DNA of 64,000 nucleotides from JBMNKL01 sp050952225 (lineage in GTDB: Bacteria; Bacillota; Clostridia; Acetivibrionales; DTU013), in the NCBI GenBank assembly GCA_050952225.1, contig JBMNKL010000001.1, positions 744,001 through 808,000 on the forward strand, written 5' to 3'. Positions 27,252 to 35,468 of the stretch are shown here, one piece after another. Under the pieces are notes generated by a model. It was given only the letters and a program-made list of their open reading frames with translations, had not been told where the DNA came from and searched no databases. Positions within the stretch are counted from its first letter, which is position 1. Each line of letters begins with the position of its first letter. The position numbers and the translations under genes are program-made.

Positions 27252-28344
27252 GTCTCTCCCCACACGGGGAGAGTGGATTGAAATATGCATATGGCGTACT
27301 TGATGGAATACAGAGCAGTCTCTCCCCACACGGGGAGAGTGGATTGAAATTTGACGATCGTTACGCATATCTACAATTCATGGTCTCTCCCCACACGGGG
27401 AGAGTGGATTGAAATTACAAAGCCCGAGATACAAGTCTCTCCCCACACGGGGAGAGTGGATTGAAATTTTGCCTAGCAATGTTCAAAATGTCTCTCCCCA
27501 CACGGGGAGAGTGGATTGAAATCAGGATTTGTCCGGGCCGCGTCTGGGGTCTCTCCCCACACGGGGAGAGTGGATTGAAATCGCGTCACGCAATCTCCCA
27601 CAGCTGTTGTTCACGTCGCCCAACGTCTCTCCCCACACGGGGAGAGTGGATTGAAATGAGCGATTAGCATCGTTTAAAGTATTGATCATGCCAGATATAT
27701 CTACAGTCTCTCCCCACACGGGGAGAGTGGATTGAAATGACGTTGCAACTGACAGCCACCTGGGTCTCTCCCCACACGGGGAGAGTGGATTGAAATCGTC
27801 CTCCCACTTAGTCGACGTTGTCATAATGTCTCTCCCCACACGGGGAGAGTGGATTGAAATTACTTCGCTCAACGTTGTAGTCGCTAAGTCTCTCCCCACA
27901 CGGGGGAGTGGATTGAAGATTTACCAGATCCAGTCTCTCCCCACACGGGGAGAGTGGATTGAAATAGATAGGATGAGTCTCTCCCCACACGGGGAGAGTG
28001 GATTGAAATTAGCTGAACCTGGTAGCCACCTCGTCTCTCCCCACACGGGGAGAGTGGATTGTAATATACCTCGAAGTCTCTCCCCACACGGGGAGAGTGG
28101 ATTGAAGATGTGGATTATCGTCTCTCCCCACACGGGGAGAGTGGATTGAAATCTGCGTAAGATATTTGAGGCTTGCATGGTCTCTCCCCACACGGGGAGA
28201 GTGGATTGAAATCTGTTACAGTGATAATTTGACGTGGTTGAGGTCTCTCCCCACACGGGGAGAGTGGATTGAAATCTATCCCCAGCAGACCGCCGACAGC
28301 GTGGATGTTACGTCTCTCCCCACACGGGGAGAGTGGATTGAAAA
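27252..28344 (+). CRISPR. Type I-C CRISPR array, 19 repeats, very irregular spacers
   Basis: The 33-nt repeat runs from GTCTCTCCCC through a stem (CTCTCCCC-ACAC-GGGGAGAG) to GTGGATTGAAAT, the I-C form. Repeat starts: 27252, 27318, 27383, 27435, 27490, 27549, 27625, 27706, 27764, 27828, 27888, 27933, 27977, 28033, 28076, 28120, 28180, 28243, 28312. Spacer lengths in order: 33, 32, 19, 22, 26, 43, 48, 25, 31, 27, about 14, 11, 23, 10, 11, 27, 30, 36. The repeat at 27888 has lost one base in the second stem arm, 28033 has GTAAT at its end, 27888 and 28076 end GAAGAT, and the last (28312) ends GAAAAG. Normal I-C spacers are 33-37 nt. Spacers 8 and 13 share AGCCACCT. Confidence 0.97.
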
Positions 28345-28437
28345 GCATTGGTTATGAAAGATTCCAAGAATAGCACACCTTACTCATCATAGTAATGGTC
28401 AATTAAAATAGTAACTTATACTTGCAGAAGAAAGCAT

Positions 28438-28476
28438 ATTCCACCACCTAAGAAACAGGGGTGGAATTTATTTTTT
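28438..28476 (+). terminator. Terminator downstream of the CRISPR array
   Basis: ATTCCACC (28438-28445) pairs with GGTGGAAT (28460-28467), followed by TTATTTTTT. It lies about 95 bp after the last repeat. Confidence 0.75.
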
Positions 28477-28594
28477 AAATGAGTTTAAAAGTTAATCACA
28501 AATTTGTTTTTTCGCAGGTGCATATGGGGAAATATTATGATATAATACAAAAATTAACCTGGTTATGATTACAAACAACAGGAGGTCCGCATAC

Positions 28595-29518
28595 ATGCCA
28601 ATAAATATACCGGACGGTCTGCCGGCGGCTGAAGTACTGACAGGGGAAAACATATTCGTGATGACTGAAACAAGGGCCAGGACTCAGGATATCAGGCCTT
28701 TGGAGATAGCGCTGCTTAACATTATGCCGACAAAAATCGCTACGGAAACGCAGTTGCTCAGGCTAATCGGCAACACGCCTATCCAGGTGAATGTTACATT
28801 TATCCATACGGAATCGCATAAATCGAAGAATACTCCCGGTGAGCACCTGGTTAGATTCTACAATACGTTCAACGAAGTCAGGCACATGAGATTTGACGGC
28901 CTGATAATAACAGGCGCGCCCGTAGAGCATCTTTCATTTGATGAGGTTGATTACTGGGACGAGTTGACGGCAATAATGGACTGGAGTCTTGGCAATGTCT
29001 ATTCCACCTTGCATATTTGCTGGGGTGCGCAAGCAGGTCTGTACCATCACTACGGCATTCCGAAATACCCTTTGCCGGAGAAGCTGTCGGGAGTATACAG
29101 GCACAGGGTTACCAAGCAAAACGAGATGCTTTTGCGGGGATTTGACGAATGCTTTTACGTCCCGCACTCCAGGTACACGGAAGTGCGCCGTGAGGATATA
29201 GAGAAAGTACCCGGGCTTGAAATACTTTCAGAATCCGACGAAGCGGGCATATATATCGTTCTGGCGAAGAACGGAAGGCAGGTTTTTGTCACCGGGCATT
29301 CGGAATATGATCCGTTGACGTTGAAATATGAATACGACAGGGATTTGAACAGGGGATTGAATCCAAGGCTGCCAAAGAATTATTTCAGGAATGACGACCC
29401 GCAGCAATATCCGCTGGTCAGGTGGAGAGCCCATGCAAACCTGTTGTTCGCAAACTGGCTTAATTATTATGTGTACCAGGAAACTCCATATGACCTAAAT
29501 AAATTAGACAAATTATAG
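28595..29518 (+). CDS. metA: Homoserine O-acyltransferase (MetA family)
   Basis: The enzyme acylates homoserine as the first step of methionine synthesis. Conserved blocks are RPLEIALLNIMPTKIATETQ, the nucleophile cysteine in LHICWGAQAGLYHHYGI, and the late catalytic histidine and glutamate in VTGHSEYDPLTL. Acetyl- versus succinyl-CoA use depends on one residue and cannot be settled here by eye; the O-acetylhomoserine-type MetY encoded 6 kb downstream suggests acetyl transfer. The ATG at 28595 follows AGGAGG by 10 nt. Length 307. No SAM riboswitch was recognised in the 120 bp upstream of the start. Confidence 0.92.
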   Translation: MPINIPDGLPAAEVLTGENIFVMTETRARTQDIRPLEIALLNIMPTKIATETQLLRLIGNTPIQVNVTFIHTESHKSKNTPGEHLVRFYNTFNEVRHMRFDGLIITGAPVEHLSFDEVDYWDELTAIMDWSLGNVYSTLHICWGAQAGLYHHYGIPKYPLPEKLSGVYRHRVTKQNEMLLRGFDECFYVPHSRYTEVRREDIEKVPGLEILSESDEAGIYIVLAKNGRQVFVTGHSEYDPLTLKYEYDRDLNRGLNPRLPKNYFRNDDPQQYPLVRWRAHANLLFANWLNYYVYQETPYDLNKLDKL

Positions 29519-29557
29519 TATAATTTTATTACCATATAATTTTAGTGGAGGTATCTT

Positions 29558-31912
29558 ATGAGATACGGCTATTTTGATGAAGTCGCCAACGAATATGTTA
29601 TTACCAGGCCGGATACGCCGACTCCATGGATAAATTACATCGGAAGCGGCAAGTATGGAGGTATCGTGTCTAATACGGGCGGCGGCTATAGTTTCCACAA
29701 GGACCCGCAGAACAGGAGGATTACCAGGTACCGTTACAACAGCATACCAATGGACAGGCCGGGCAGGTATATTTATATAAAAGACCCGGTAACGGGAGAA
29801 TACTGGAATCCTGGGTTCCAGCCATCCGGGACGAAGCTGGACAGTTATTGCTGCAGGCATGGCATGGGATACACCGTGCTGGAGGGGGAATTTAAAGGAA
29901 TCGCGGCAAGCCTTGTTTATTTTGTTCCCGATGACAGGGATTTCGAAATCTGGCTCCTGAAGGTAACAAATACGTTGAACACTACAAAAAAGCTGCTTAT
30001 TTTCAGTTGCGCAGAGTTTTGCTTCTGGGATGCGATCATGGACCAGCAGAACGTGGACTGGGTTCAGCAGATAAATCAATGCCGCCATCATAACGGCATA
30101 ATTACCTGGTACCCGCACTTTGCCGACAAGAGCGCGTCCTTTTTTGCTACCAGCGGCGAGGTAAAAAACTTCGACACCAACCTTGAGACTTTCATAGGGA
30201 AATACCGCTCCGAGGCAAACCCCATAGCAGTGGAGCAAGGAGCATGCTCGAATTCAATCTCATACAGGACCAATGGCGTGGGAGCTTTCTGCAACGAGAT
30301 TGAAATAGGGAGGGGTGAGTCGAAAGAACTCGTCTTCATCCTTGGCTATGCGGAAAACAGGGACGAGATCAGGAAAGAAATCCAGCCCTACCTTGACCCT
30401 GCCGAGGCGCATGCTGCCCTGGACCGTCTGAACAATTACTGGAAGGAATATATCGGAAAATTGCATGTGGATACTCCCGACAGGGACATGAACCTTTTCG
30501 TGAACATGTGGAACCAGTACCAATGCAAAACCACGTTCAATTGGTCCAGGTTTGTTTCGCTCTACCAGCTGGGGCTGGGGAGAGGAATGGGCATCCGCGA
30601 CAGCGCGCAGGACACGCTGGGCGTCATGCATACCATCCCTTACCAGGCAAGGGATTTGATTGTCAAGCTGCTCCAGTGCCAGTATACTGACGGGCGCGCG
30701 TACCACCTGTTTTTCCCGCTGACAGGGGAAGGAGGGGCAGGTGACGCCCCGATTAAAAAATATGATTGGTATTCGGATGACCATTTGTGGCTGATCCTGG
30801 CTGTGAATGCCTATCTCAAGGAAACAGGAGATTTTGGGTTCCTGGAAACGGAAGTGCTTTATAATGATAAAAAGACAAAAGGCACGGTTTGGGAGCATCT
30901 TGATAAGGCGCTGGATTTTACCAATTCCAACAAGGGGCCTCACGGCATAGCGCTGGCAGGACGCGCGGATTGGAACGATACGCTGAACCTGGATATGGGA
31001 AAGGGCATTGCCGAGAGTGTATTCACTTCAATGCTTTTCTGCCGGGCGGCGCTGGAAATGGCTGAATTGTCCGGATTTCTCGGGAGAAAGCCGGATGAGG
31101 CAAAATATAAAGGCCTTTATGAAAGTATGAAAGAAGCCATCAATGCTTCCTGCTGGGACGGAGAATGGTATAAAAGGGCGTTTGATGATGAAGGCAAACC
31201 CATTGGCTCAAAGGAAAATCCGTTTGGGAAAATATTCATCAATTCGCAGTCCTGGGCAATATTAGGCGGTATATCTGATATGGAGCGTTCTCGTATTTGC
31301 CTCGATTCCGTAAAGAAGCACCTGAACACCAGGTACGGCATTACGGCGATGTACCCGGCATATACTAAGTTTGACGAGACAAAGGGAGGAATAACGACAT
31401 TTTATCCGGGCGCCAAGGAAAACGGGGGCATATTCTGCCATACGAATCCATGGGTAATGATTGCGGAAACCATGATGGGGAACGGCGAACAGGCTTATGA
31501 GTATTACATACAGATATTACCGGCAAGGCGCAATGATGAAGCTGAAATATTGGAAGTGGAACCATATGTATACTGCCAGAATATACTCGGCAAGGAGCAT
31601 CCGCAGTTCGGGACAGGCAGGAATTCATGGCTTAGCGGTACTGCGGCCTGGAACTTGGTGGCGGCGAGCCAGTATATTCTGGGAATCAGGCCTGGCTACG
31701 ACTGCCTGATCGCAGATCCCTGCATTCCGCCGTCATGGGACGGGTTCAGGGCATACAGGGTTTTCCGCGGCGCTGAGCATAGAATTGAGATAAGGAACCC
31801 TGCTCATGTTTCCAGGGGCGTGAAAAGGATAACGGTTAACGGGAAAGAGGTTGAAAAAATACCTGTTTTGCCCTCGGGCAGCAGCGCCGAAGTTGTAGTG
31901 GAGCTTGGCTAG
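29558..31912 (+). CDS. GH94 disaccharide phosphorylase (cellobiose phosphorylase-like)
   Basis: This is a cytoplasmic inverting phosphorylase that splits beta-linked disaccharides with phosphate, saving ATP. The N-terminal beta domain begins RYGYFDEVANEYVITRPDTP, as in cellobiose phosphorylases. The (alpha/alpha)6 domain has GLGRGMGIRDSAQD, and the general acid motif GRADWND has aspartates at about residues 471 and 474. The end PCIPPSWDGFRAYRVFRG is family-typical. At 784 residues it is slightly shorter than classical Cbp, and segments such as residues 150-230 differ clearly, so cellodextrin, laminaribiose or another beta-glucoside are alternatives. GTGGAGG precedes the ATG. Confidence 0.85.
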   Translation: MRYGYFDEVANEYVITRPDTPTPWINYIGSGKYGGIVSNTGGGYSFHKDPQNRRITRYRYNSIPMDRPGRYIYIKDPVTGEYWNPGFQPSGTKLDSYCCRHGMGYTVLEGEFKGIAASLVYFVPDDRDFEIWLLKVTNTLNTTKKLLIFSCAEFCFWDAIMDQQNVDWVQQINQCRHHNGIITWYPHFADKSASFFATSGEVKNFDTNLETFIGKYRSEANPIAVEQGACSNSISYRTNGVGAFCNEIEIGRGESKELVFILGYAENRDEIRKEIQPYLDPAEAHAALDRLNNYWKEYIGKLHVDTPDRDMNLFVNMWNQYQCKTTFNWSRFVSLYQLGLGRGMGIRDSAQDTLGVMHTIPYQARDLIVKLLQCQYTDGRAYHLFFPLTGEGGAGDAPIKKYDWYSDDHLWLILAVNAYLKETGDFGFLETEVLYNDKKTKGTVWEHLDKALDFTNSNKGPHGIALAGRADWNDTLNLDMGKGIAESVFTSMLFCRAALEMAELSGFLGRKPDEAKYKGLYESMKEAINASCWDGEWYKRAFDDEGKPIGSKENPFGKIFINSQSWAILGGISDMERSRICLDSVKKHLNTRYGITAMYPAYTKFDETKGGITTFYPGAKENGGIFCHTNPWVMIAETMMGNGEQAYEYYIQILPARRNDEAEILEVEPYVYCQNILGKEHPQFGTGRNSWLSGTAAWNLVAASQYILGIRPGYDCLIADPCIPPSWDGFRAYRVFRGAEHRIEIRNPAHVSRGVKRITVNGKEVEKIPVLPSGSSAEVVVELG

Positions 31913-31970
31913 ATACGAATGAACACCACGGGAAAAATAAAAAATGCCCGGATTGTACCGGCTGCCGGAA

Positions 31971-32045
31971 TTATCCACAGCCTGAAACGCTATACCTGTT
32001 ATAATTCACAGGTTTATCAACATAATCCACAGGAGGATATACACA
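31971..32045 (+). promoter_or_regulatory. Cluster of DnaA-box-like 9-mers
   Basis: All are in one orientation: TTATCCACA perfect (31971), TAATTCACA (32002, two mismatches), TTATCAACA (32014, one), TAATCCACA (32023, one) and ATATACACA (32037, two). The boxes at 32014 and 32023 are directly adjacent. No dnaA or dnaN is near, so this is more likely a regulatory or titration site than an origin. Confidence 0.5.
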
Positions 32046-32061
32046 AAACAGGTGTTTTGTG
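32042..32061. promoter_or_regulatory. Dyad CACAAAA-N6-TTTTGTG, copy 1
   Basis: This perfect seven-base dyad around CAGGTG has the same sequence and spacing as the copy at 32096. It is an operator candidate upstream of hpf. Confidence 0.55.
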
Positions 32062-32095
32062 CATATCTCTCCGGAAACGCGAATGGCCGGCGTTT

Positions 32096-32115
32096 CACAA
32101 AATGTATATTTTGTG
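32096..32115. promoter_or_regulatory. Dyad CACAAAA-N6-TTTTGTG, copy 2
   Basis: This is a perfect dyad around TGTATA, and symmetry extends outward to TTTCACAAAA and TTTTGTGAAA (32093-32118). It starts 54 bp after copy 1, about five helical turns, and ends 22 bp before the SigH-like -35 box. Confidence 0.55.
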
Positions 32116-32136
32116 AAAAAGATAGCGATAATTTCG

Positions 32137-32166
32137 GAAGGAATTATTACTGTTAATGTTGAATAC
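32137..32166 (+). promoter_or_regulatory. SigH-type promoter of hpf
   Basis: GAAGGAATT (32137-32145), a 12-bp spacer, and GTTGAATAC (32158-32166) fit the SigH pattern RnAGGAwww-N11-12-RnnGAATww. The Bacillus subtilis hpf homologue yvyD is known to be SigH/SigB dependent, which supports the reading. Confidence 0.6.
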
Positions 32167-32269
32167 AGATATACCTTCTTTAACAGATTATGTGCTTTTT
32201 GACGTAGTAGCATGAGAACTTGAAATGTTGCAAAAATATTTAAAACCAATTAGAAAGGGGCAACGTACC

Positions 32270-32800
32270 ATGAAGTTCATTATTAGTGGAAAGAATTTTG
32301 ATGTTACTGATTCATTAAAGGAGAGGGTAGCCAAAAAACTTGGCAAACTTGAGAAATTTTTCAATGCCGAAACGGAAGCACATGTCAGAATGAGCATCCA
32401 GCGGAACAGGCCCATACTTGAGGTAACCATTCCTACCAACGGCATTATACTGAGGGCGGAAGTAAGCGGCGACGATATGTATTCGTGTATAGACAAGGCT
32501 GAAGACATCCTGGAAAGGCAGATAAGGAAGCACAAGACCAGGCTTGAAAAGAGGCTGCATACGGGAGTTTTCAAGCCGGAGTATTTCAGCAAGGATATTG
32601 ATGTTGAGGAAGAAACCGATTTTAAAGTAGTCAGGACTAAAAAATTTGACGTTAAACCGATGCCTGTGGAAGAAGCGATTTTGCAGATGAACCTTCTCGG
32701 GCACGAGTTCTTCGTGTTTTCCAATGCGGTTACAAACCAGGTTAACGTGGTATACAAGCGCAAAGACGGCAACTATGGTTTGATAGAACCGGAAGATTGA
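32270..32800 (+). CDS. hpf: Long-form ribosome hibernation promoting factor
   Basis: The protein dimerises 70S ribosomes into inactive 100S particles in stationary phase. The N-terminal S30AE/YfiA domain (residues 1-95) has MKFIISGKNFDVTDSLKERV and SVQ-like RMSIQRNRPILEV. A basic linker RKHKTRLEKRL follows. The C-terminal dimerisation domain (about 120-176) has KPMPVEEAILQMNLLGHEFF. Length 176 is the long form of Firmicutes. The ATG at 32270 follows AAAGGGG; the frame is open 15 codons upstream but without a site. A SigH-like promoter lies about 100 bp upstream. Confidence 0.96.
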   Translation: MKFIISGKNFDVTDSLKERVAKKLGKLEKFFNAETEAHVRMSIQRNRPILEVTIPTNGIILRAEVSGDDMYSCIDKAEDILERQIRKHKTRLEKRLHTGVFKPEYFSKDIDVEEETDFKVVRTKKFDVKPMPVEEAILQMNLLGHEFFVFSNAVTNQVNVVYKRKDGNYGLIEPED

Positions 32801-32853
32801 AAGAGGCTGCCGGTACAGGCAGCTTAATGGAACTTTTTTAGCGGGGGTTTATT

Positions 32854-34200
32854 ATGAGTCGTATTGCTTTCCCTGATAATTTTTTGTGGGGAGCGGCTAC
32901 GGCGGCATACCAGATTGAAGGGGCATGCCGTGAAGACGGGCGGGGCGAATCCATATGGGACCGTTTCAGCCATACGCCGGGCATGACCTACAACGGGCAT
33001 ACGGGAGATATAGCCTGCGACCATTACCACAGGTATGAGGAAGATATTGAAATAATGAAAAAAATCGGGCTGAAAACATACCGTTTTTCCGTTTCATGGC
33101 CGAGAATATTCCCCGAAGGCAAGGGAGAACCGAATGAAAAGGGCATAAATTTCTATAAAAACCTTGTAAAAATGCTGGCTGAAAGCGGCATCAAGCCTGC
33201 CGTTACACTGTATCATTGGGATTTGCCGCAAAAATTGCAGGATTCGGGCGGCTGGGCAAACAGGGATACGGTTGACTGCTTTGTCCGCTATGCCAGGTAC
33301 GTGTTTGAAAACCTTGGTGAAACGGTGCCTGTCTGGATTACTCATAATGAACCCTGGGTGGCCTCTTTTGTAGGCAACTGGTATGGAGATCATGCCCCGG
33401 GCATCACAGATTTCAAGACTGCGATGAAGGTATCGCACAATTTGCTCCTGTCCCACGGCCTGACCGTAAAAGTGTACAGGGAAATGGGTTTTAAAGGCGA
33501 GATCGGGATCACGCTGAATATGAATGCCGTATATCCGGCTTCGGAGAAAGAGGAAGACAAGGAAGCCGCTGAGCGTTACAACGAATTTCTGAATAAATGG
33601 TTTGCAGATCCTGTATTAAAGGGCACATACCCGGAGAAACTCCGGCAATGGCTTGACGATCATGGCGTGGCTCATGAGATTAATTCCGGGGATATGGAGA
33701 CCATCAGTCAGCCGGTGGATTTCCTGGGAATTAATAATTATTACAGCAGTTTTATCGAATATGACAGCGGCTATTGGCCGGTATACGCCTCAGAAAAGGA
33801 TACTGGCAGGGAAAAGACTCAAATGGGATGGGAAATATATCCCGAAGGCATATATGACTTGCTGGTTTATCTTAGGAAGAGATACGGCGATATAAAAATT
33901 TTGATTACCGAAAACGGTGCCGCGTTCGATGATATTGTAAACCACGAGGGGAAAGTGGAGGACGACGGGCGTATTTCCTACCTGCGCAGGCACTTGGAGC
34001 AGGTGCATCGGGCCATACAATCGGGAGTTGATGTTGCGGGCTATTATGCCTGGTCGCTGATGGACAATTTTGAGTGGGGGCATGGCTATAGCAAGAGATT
34101 TGGCCTGGTATACGTGGATTATGAAAGCCAGCAAAGAATTTTGAAAAAGAGCGCGTGCTGGTACGGTGATGTTATTAAAAATAATGGTTTGGACGGATAA
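32854..34200 (+). CDS. bglA: GH1 beta-glucosidase
   Basis: This is a cytoplasmic retaining glycosidase that hydrolyses cellobiose and other beta-glucosides. The family start FPDNFLWGAATAAYQIEGA, the acid/base glutamate in WITHNEPW (about residue 165) and the nucleophile glutamate in ILITENGAAF (about 351) are all present. The aglycone-binding DNFEWGHGYSKRFGL follows near the end. Length 448 is standard. There is no signal peptide, so it acts on imported sugar, competing with the GH94 phosphorylase 1 kb upstream. The ATG follows GCGGGGG. The aldo/keto reductase gene begins 8 bp after the stop, so the two are co-transcribed. Confidence 0.95.
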   Translation: MSRIAFPDNFLWGAATAAYQIEGACREDGRGESIWDRFSHTPGMTYNGHTGDIACDHYHRYEEDIEIMKKIGLKTYRFSVSWPRIFPEGKGEPNEKGINFYKNLVKMLAESGIKPAVTLYHWDLPQKLQDSGGWANRDTVDCFVRYARYVFENLGETVPVWITHNEPWVASFVGNWYGDHAPGITDFKTAMKVSHNLLLSHGLTVKVYREMGFKGEIGITLNMNAVYPASEKEEDKEAAERYNEFLNKWFADPVLKGTYPEKLRQWLDDHGVAHEINSGDMETISQPVDFLGINNYYSSFIEYDSGYWPVYASEKDTGREKTQMGWEIYPEGIYDLLVYLRKRYGDIKILITENGAAFDDIVNHEGKVEDDGRISYLRRHLEQVHRAIQSGVDVAGYYAWSLMDNFEWGHGYSKRFGLVYVDYESQQRILKKSACWYGDVIKNNGLDG

Positions 34201-34208
34201 GAGAGAAT

Positions 34209-35420
34209 ATGAATTATCGTGTGATGGGGAAAACAGGCGATAAGGTCTCTGTACTCGGGTTTGGCCTGATGCGGCTTCCGAGGAAAAGAGGAAAGATTGA
34301 CATAAAGCGTGTGAAAAAACAAGTAATCATGGCCGTTGAACGGGGCGTGAATTATTTCGACACGGCGTATCTATATGGGCGTAGCGAGAGCATCTTCGGC
34401 GAAATCCTGGAAGAAGAGGGATTGAGGGAGGCAGTGAAGATTGCCACCAAGCTCCCCCTTTTCATGGTTCGCTCCGCCGCGGATATGGATAATATTCTCA
34501 GGACGCAGCTAAAGAGGCTCCGGACCGGGTACGTCGATTATTATCTGCTTCACGCCGTAAACGACTTTGCGGGGTGGGAAAGGCTAAAGGCAGCAGGTGT
34601 GCGGGAGTTTGCCGAACAGGCGAAGAAGGACGGCAGGATACGTTATTTTGGCTTCTCCTACCACGGCAGCAAGGAAGATTTCAAGGCCATAATTGATGAT
34701 TATCCATGGGATTTCTGCCAGATCCAATATAATTACATCGACGAAAATTTCCAGGCCGGCAGGGAAGGCCTTGAATACGCCGCTTCCAAGGGACTGGGAG
34801 TGGTTATAATGGAGCCGCTGAGAGGAGGTTCGCTGGCGGGGCGGGTGCCGGACGAGATCCGTGAAATATGGGACAGCGCGAAAGTAAAGAGGACACCGGC
34901 GGATTGGGCACTGCGGTGGCTCTGGAATCAGCCGGCTGTTACGGTGGTTTTATCCGGGATGAACGAGGAAGCGCACATTGAAGAAAATGTCCGGACGGCA
35001 TGTGAAGTGCAACCGGACACAATTACGGAGGAAGAGTTTGCTTTATACGAGAGGGTAAAGAAGAAGTACAACGAATTGATGAAGGTAGGCTGCACCGGCT
35101 GCGGATACTGCATGCCATGCCCGGCCGGAGTGGATATTCCTTTTTGCTTCAGTTATTACAACGCAAAGCATTTCTTTAACGCAAGACGTGCCGGGTGGCA
35201 ATACATCGCATTTGCCGGAGGGCTTATGGGAGGCAGTCCGTCGTATGCCTCAATGTGCAAGCAGTGCGGAAAATGTGAGAAGGCATGCCCCCAGCACCTG
35301 CCGATAAGGGAGAAGCTCGCTGAGGTCGCATCCGATATGGAGCCGAAGATCCTGCGCCCGGTATTGCGTATGGTACGAAAATATTACGTTGTGAAGGGTA
35401 AGGACAGGGCAATAAAGTAA
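34209..35420 (+). CDS. Aldo/keto reductase with C-terminal 4Fe-4S domain
   Basis: Residues about 1-280 form an NAD(P)H-dependent aldo/keto reductase barrel: GFGLMRLPRKRG, the tetrad region ERGVNYFDTAYLYGRSES, and YYLLHAVND. A C-terminal ferredoxin-like part holds CTGCGYCMPCPAGVDIP and MCKQCGKCEKACPQHLPI, enough cysteines for two clusters. This fused type is common in clostridia; its natural substrate is generally unknown. Length 403. It follows the GH1 gene closely and is 48 bp upstream of metY, which has its own site. The N-terminal ATG follows AAGAGAG. Confidence 0.9.
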   Translation: MNYRVMGKTGDKVSVLGFGLMRLPRKRGKIDIKRVKKQVIMAVERGVNYFDTAYLYGRSESIFGEILEEEGLREAVKIATKLPLFMVRSAADMDNILRTQLKRLRTGYVDYYLLHAVNDFAGWERLKAAGVREFAEQAKKDGRIRYFGFSYHGSKEDFKAIIDDYPWDFCQIQYNYIDENFQAGREGLEYAASKGLGVVIMEPLRGGSLAGRVPDEIREIWDSAKVKRTPADWALRWLWNQPAVTVVLSGMNEEAHIEENVRTACEVQPDTITEEEFALYERVKKKYNELMKVGCTGCGYCMPCPAGVDIPFCFSYYNAKHFFNARRAGWQYIAFAGGLMGGSPSYASMCKQCGKCEKACPQHLPIREKLAEVASDMEPKILRPVLRMVRKYYVVKGKDRAIK

Positions 35421-35468
35421 ACAATACCGGGCTTCATTTGCTGGAATGTAAAGAATGGGGGAATTTAT

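Noticed and set aside
27035..28357. Many open frames with repeated SPHGESGLK, SLPTRGEWIE or ISIHSPRVGRD text.
   Set aside because: These are translations of the CRISPR repeats in different frames, not proteins.
31971..32045. Replication origin (oriC) suggested by DnaA boxes.
   Set aside because: No dnaA, dnaN, AT-rich unwinding element or second box cluster nearby; kept only as a regulatory or titration site.
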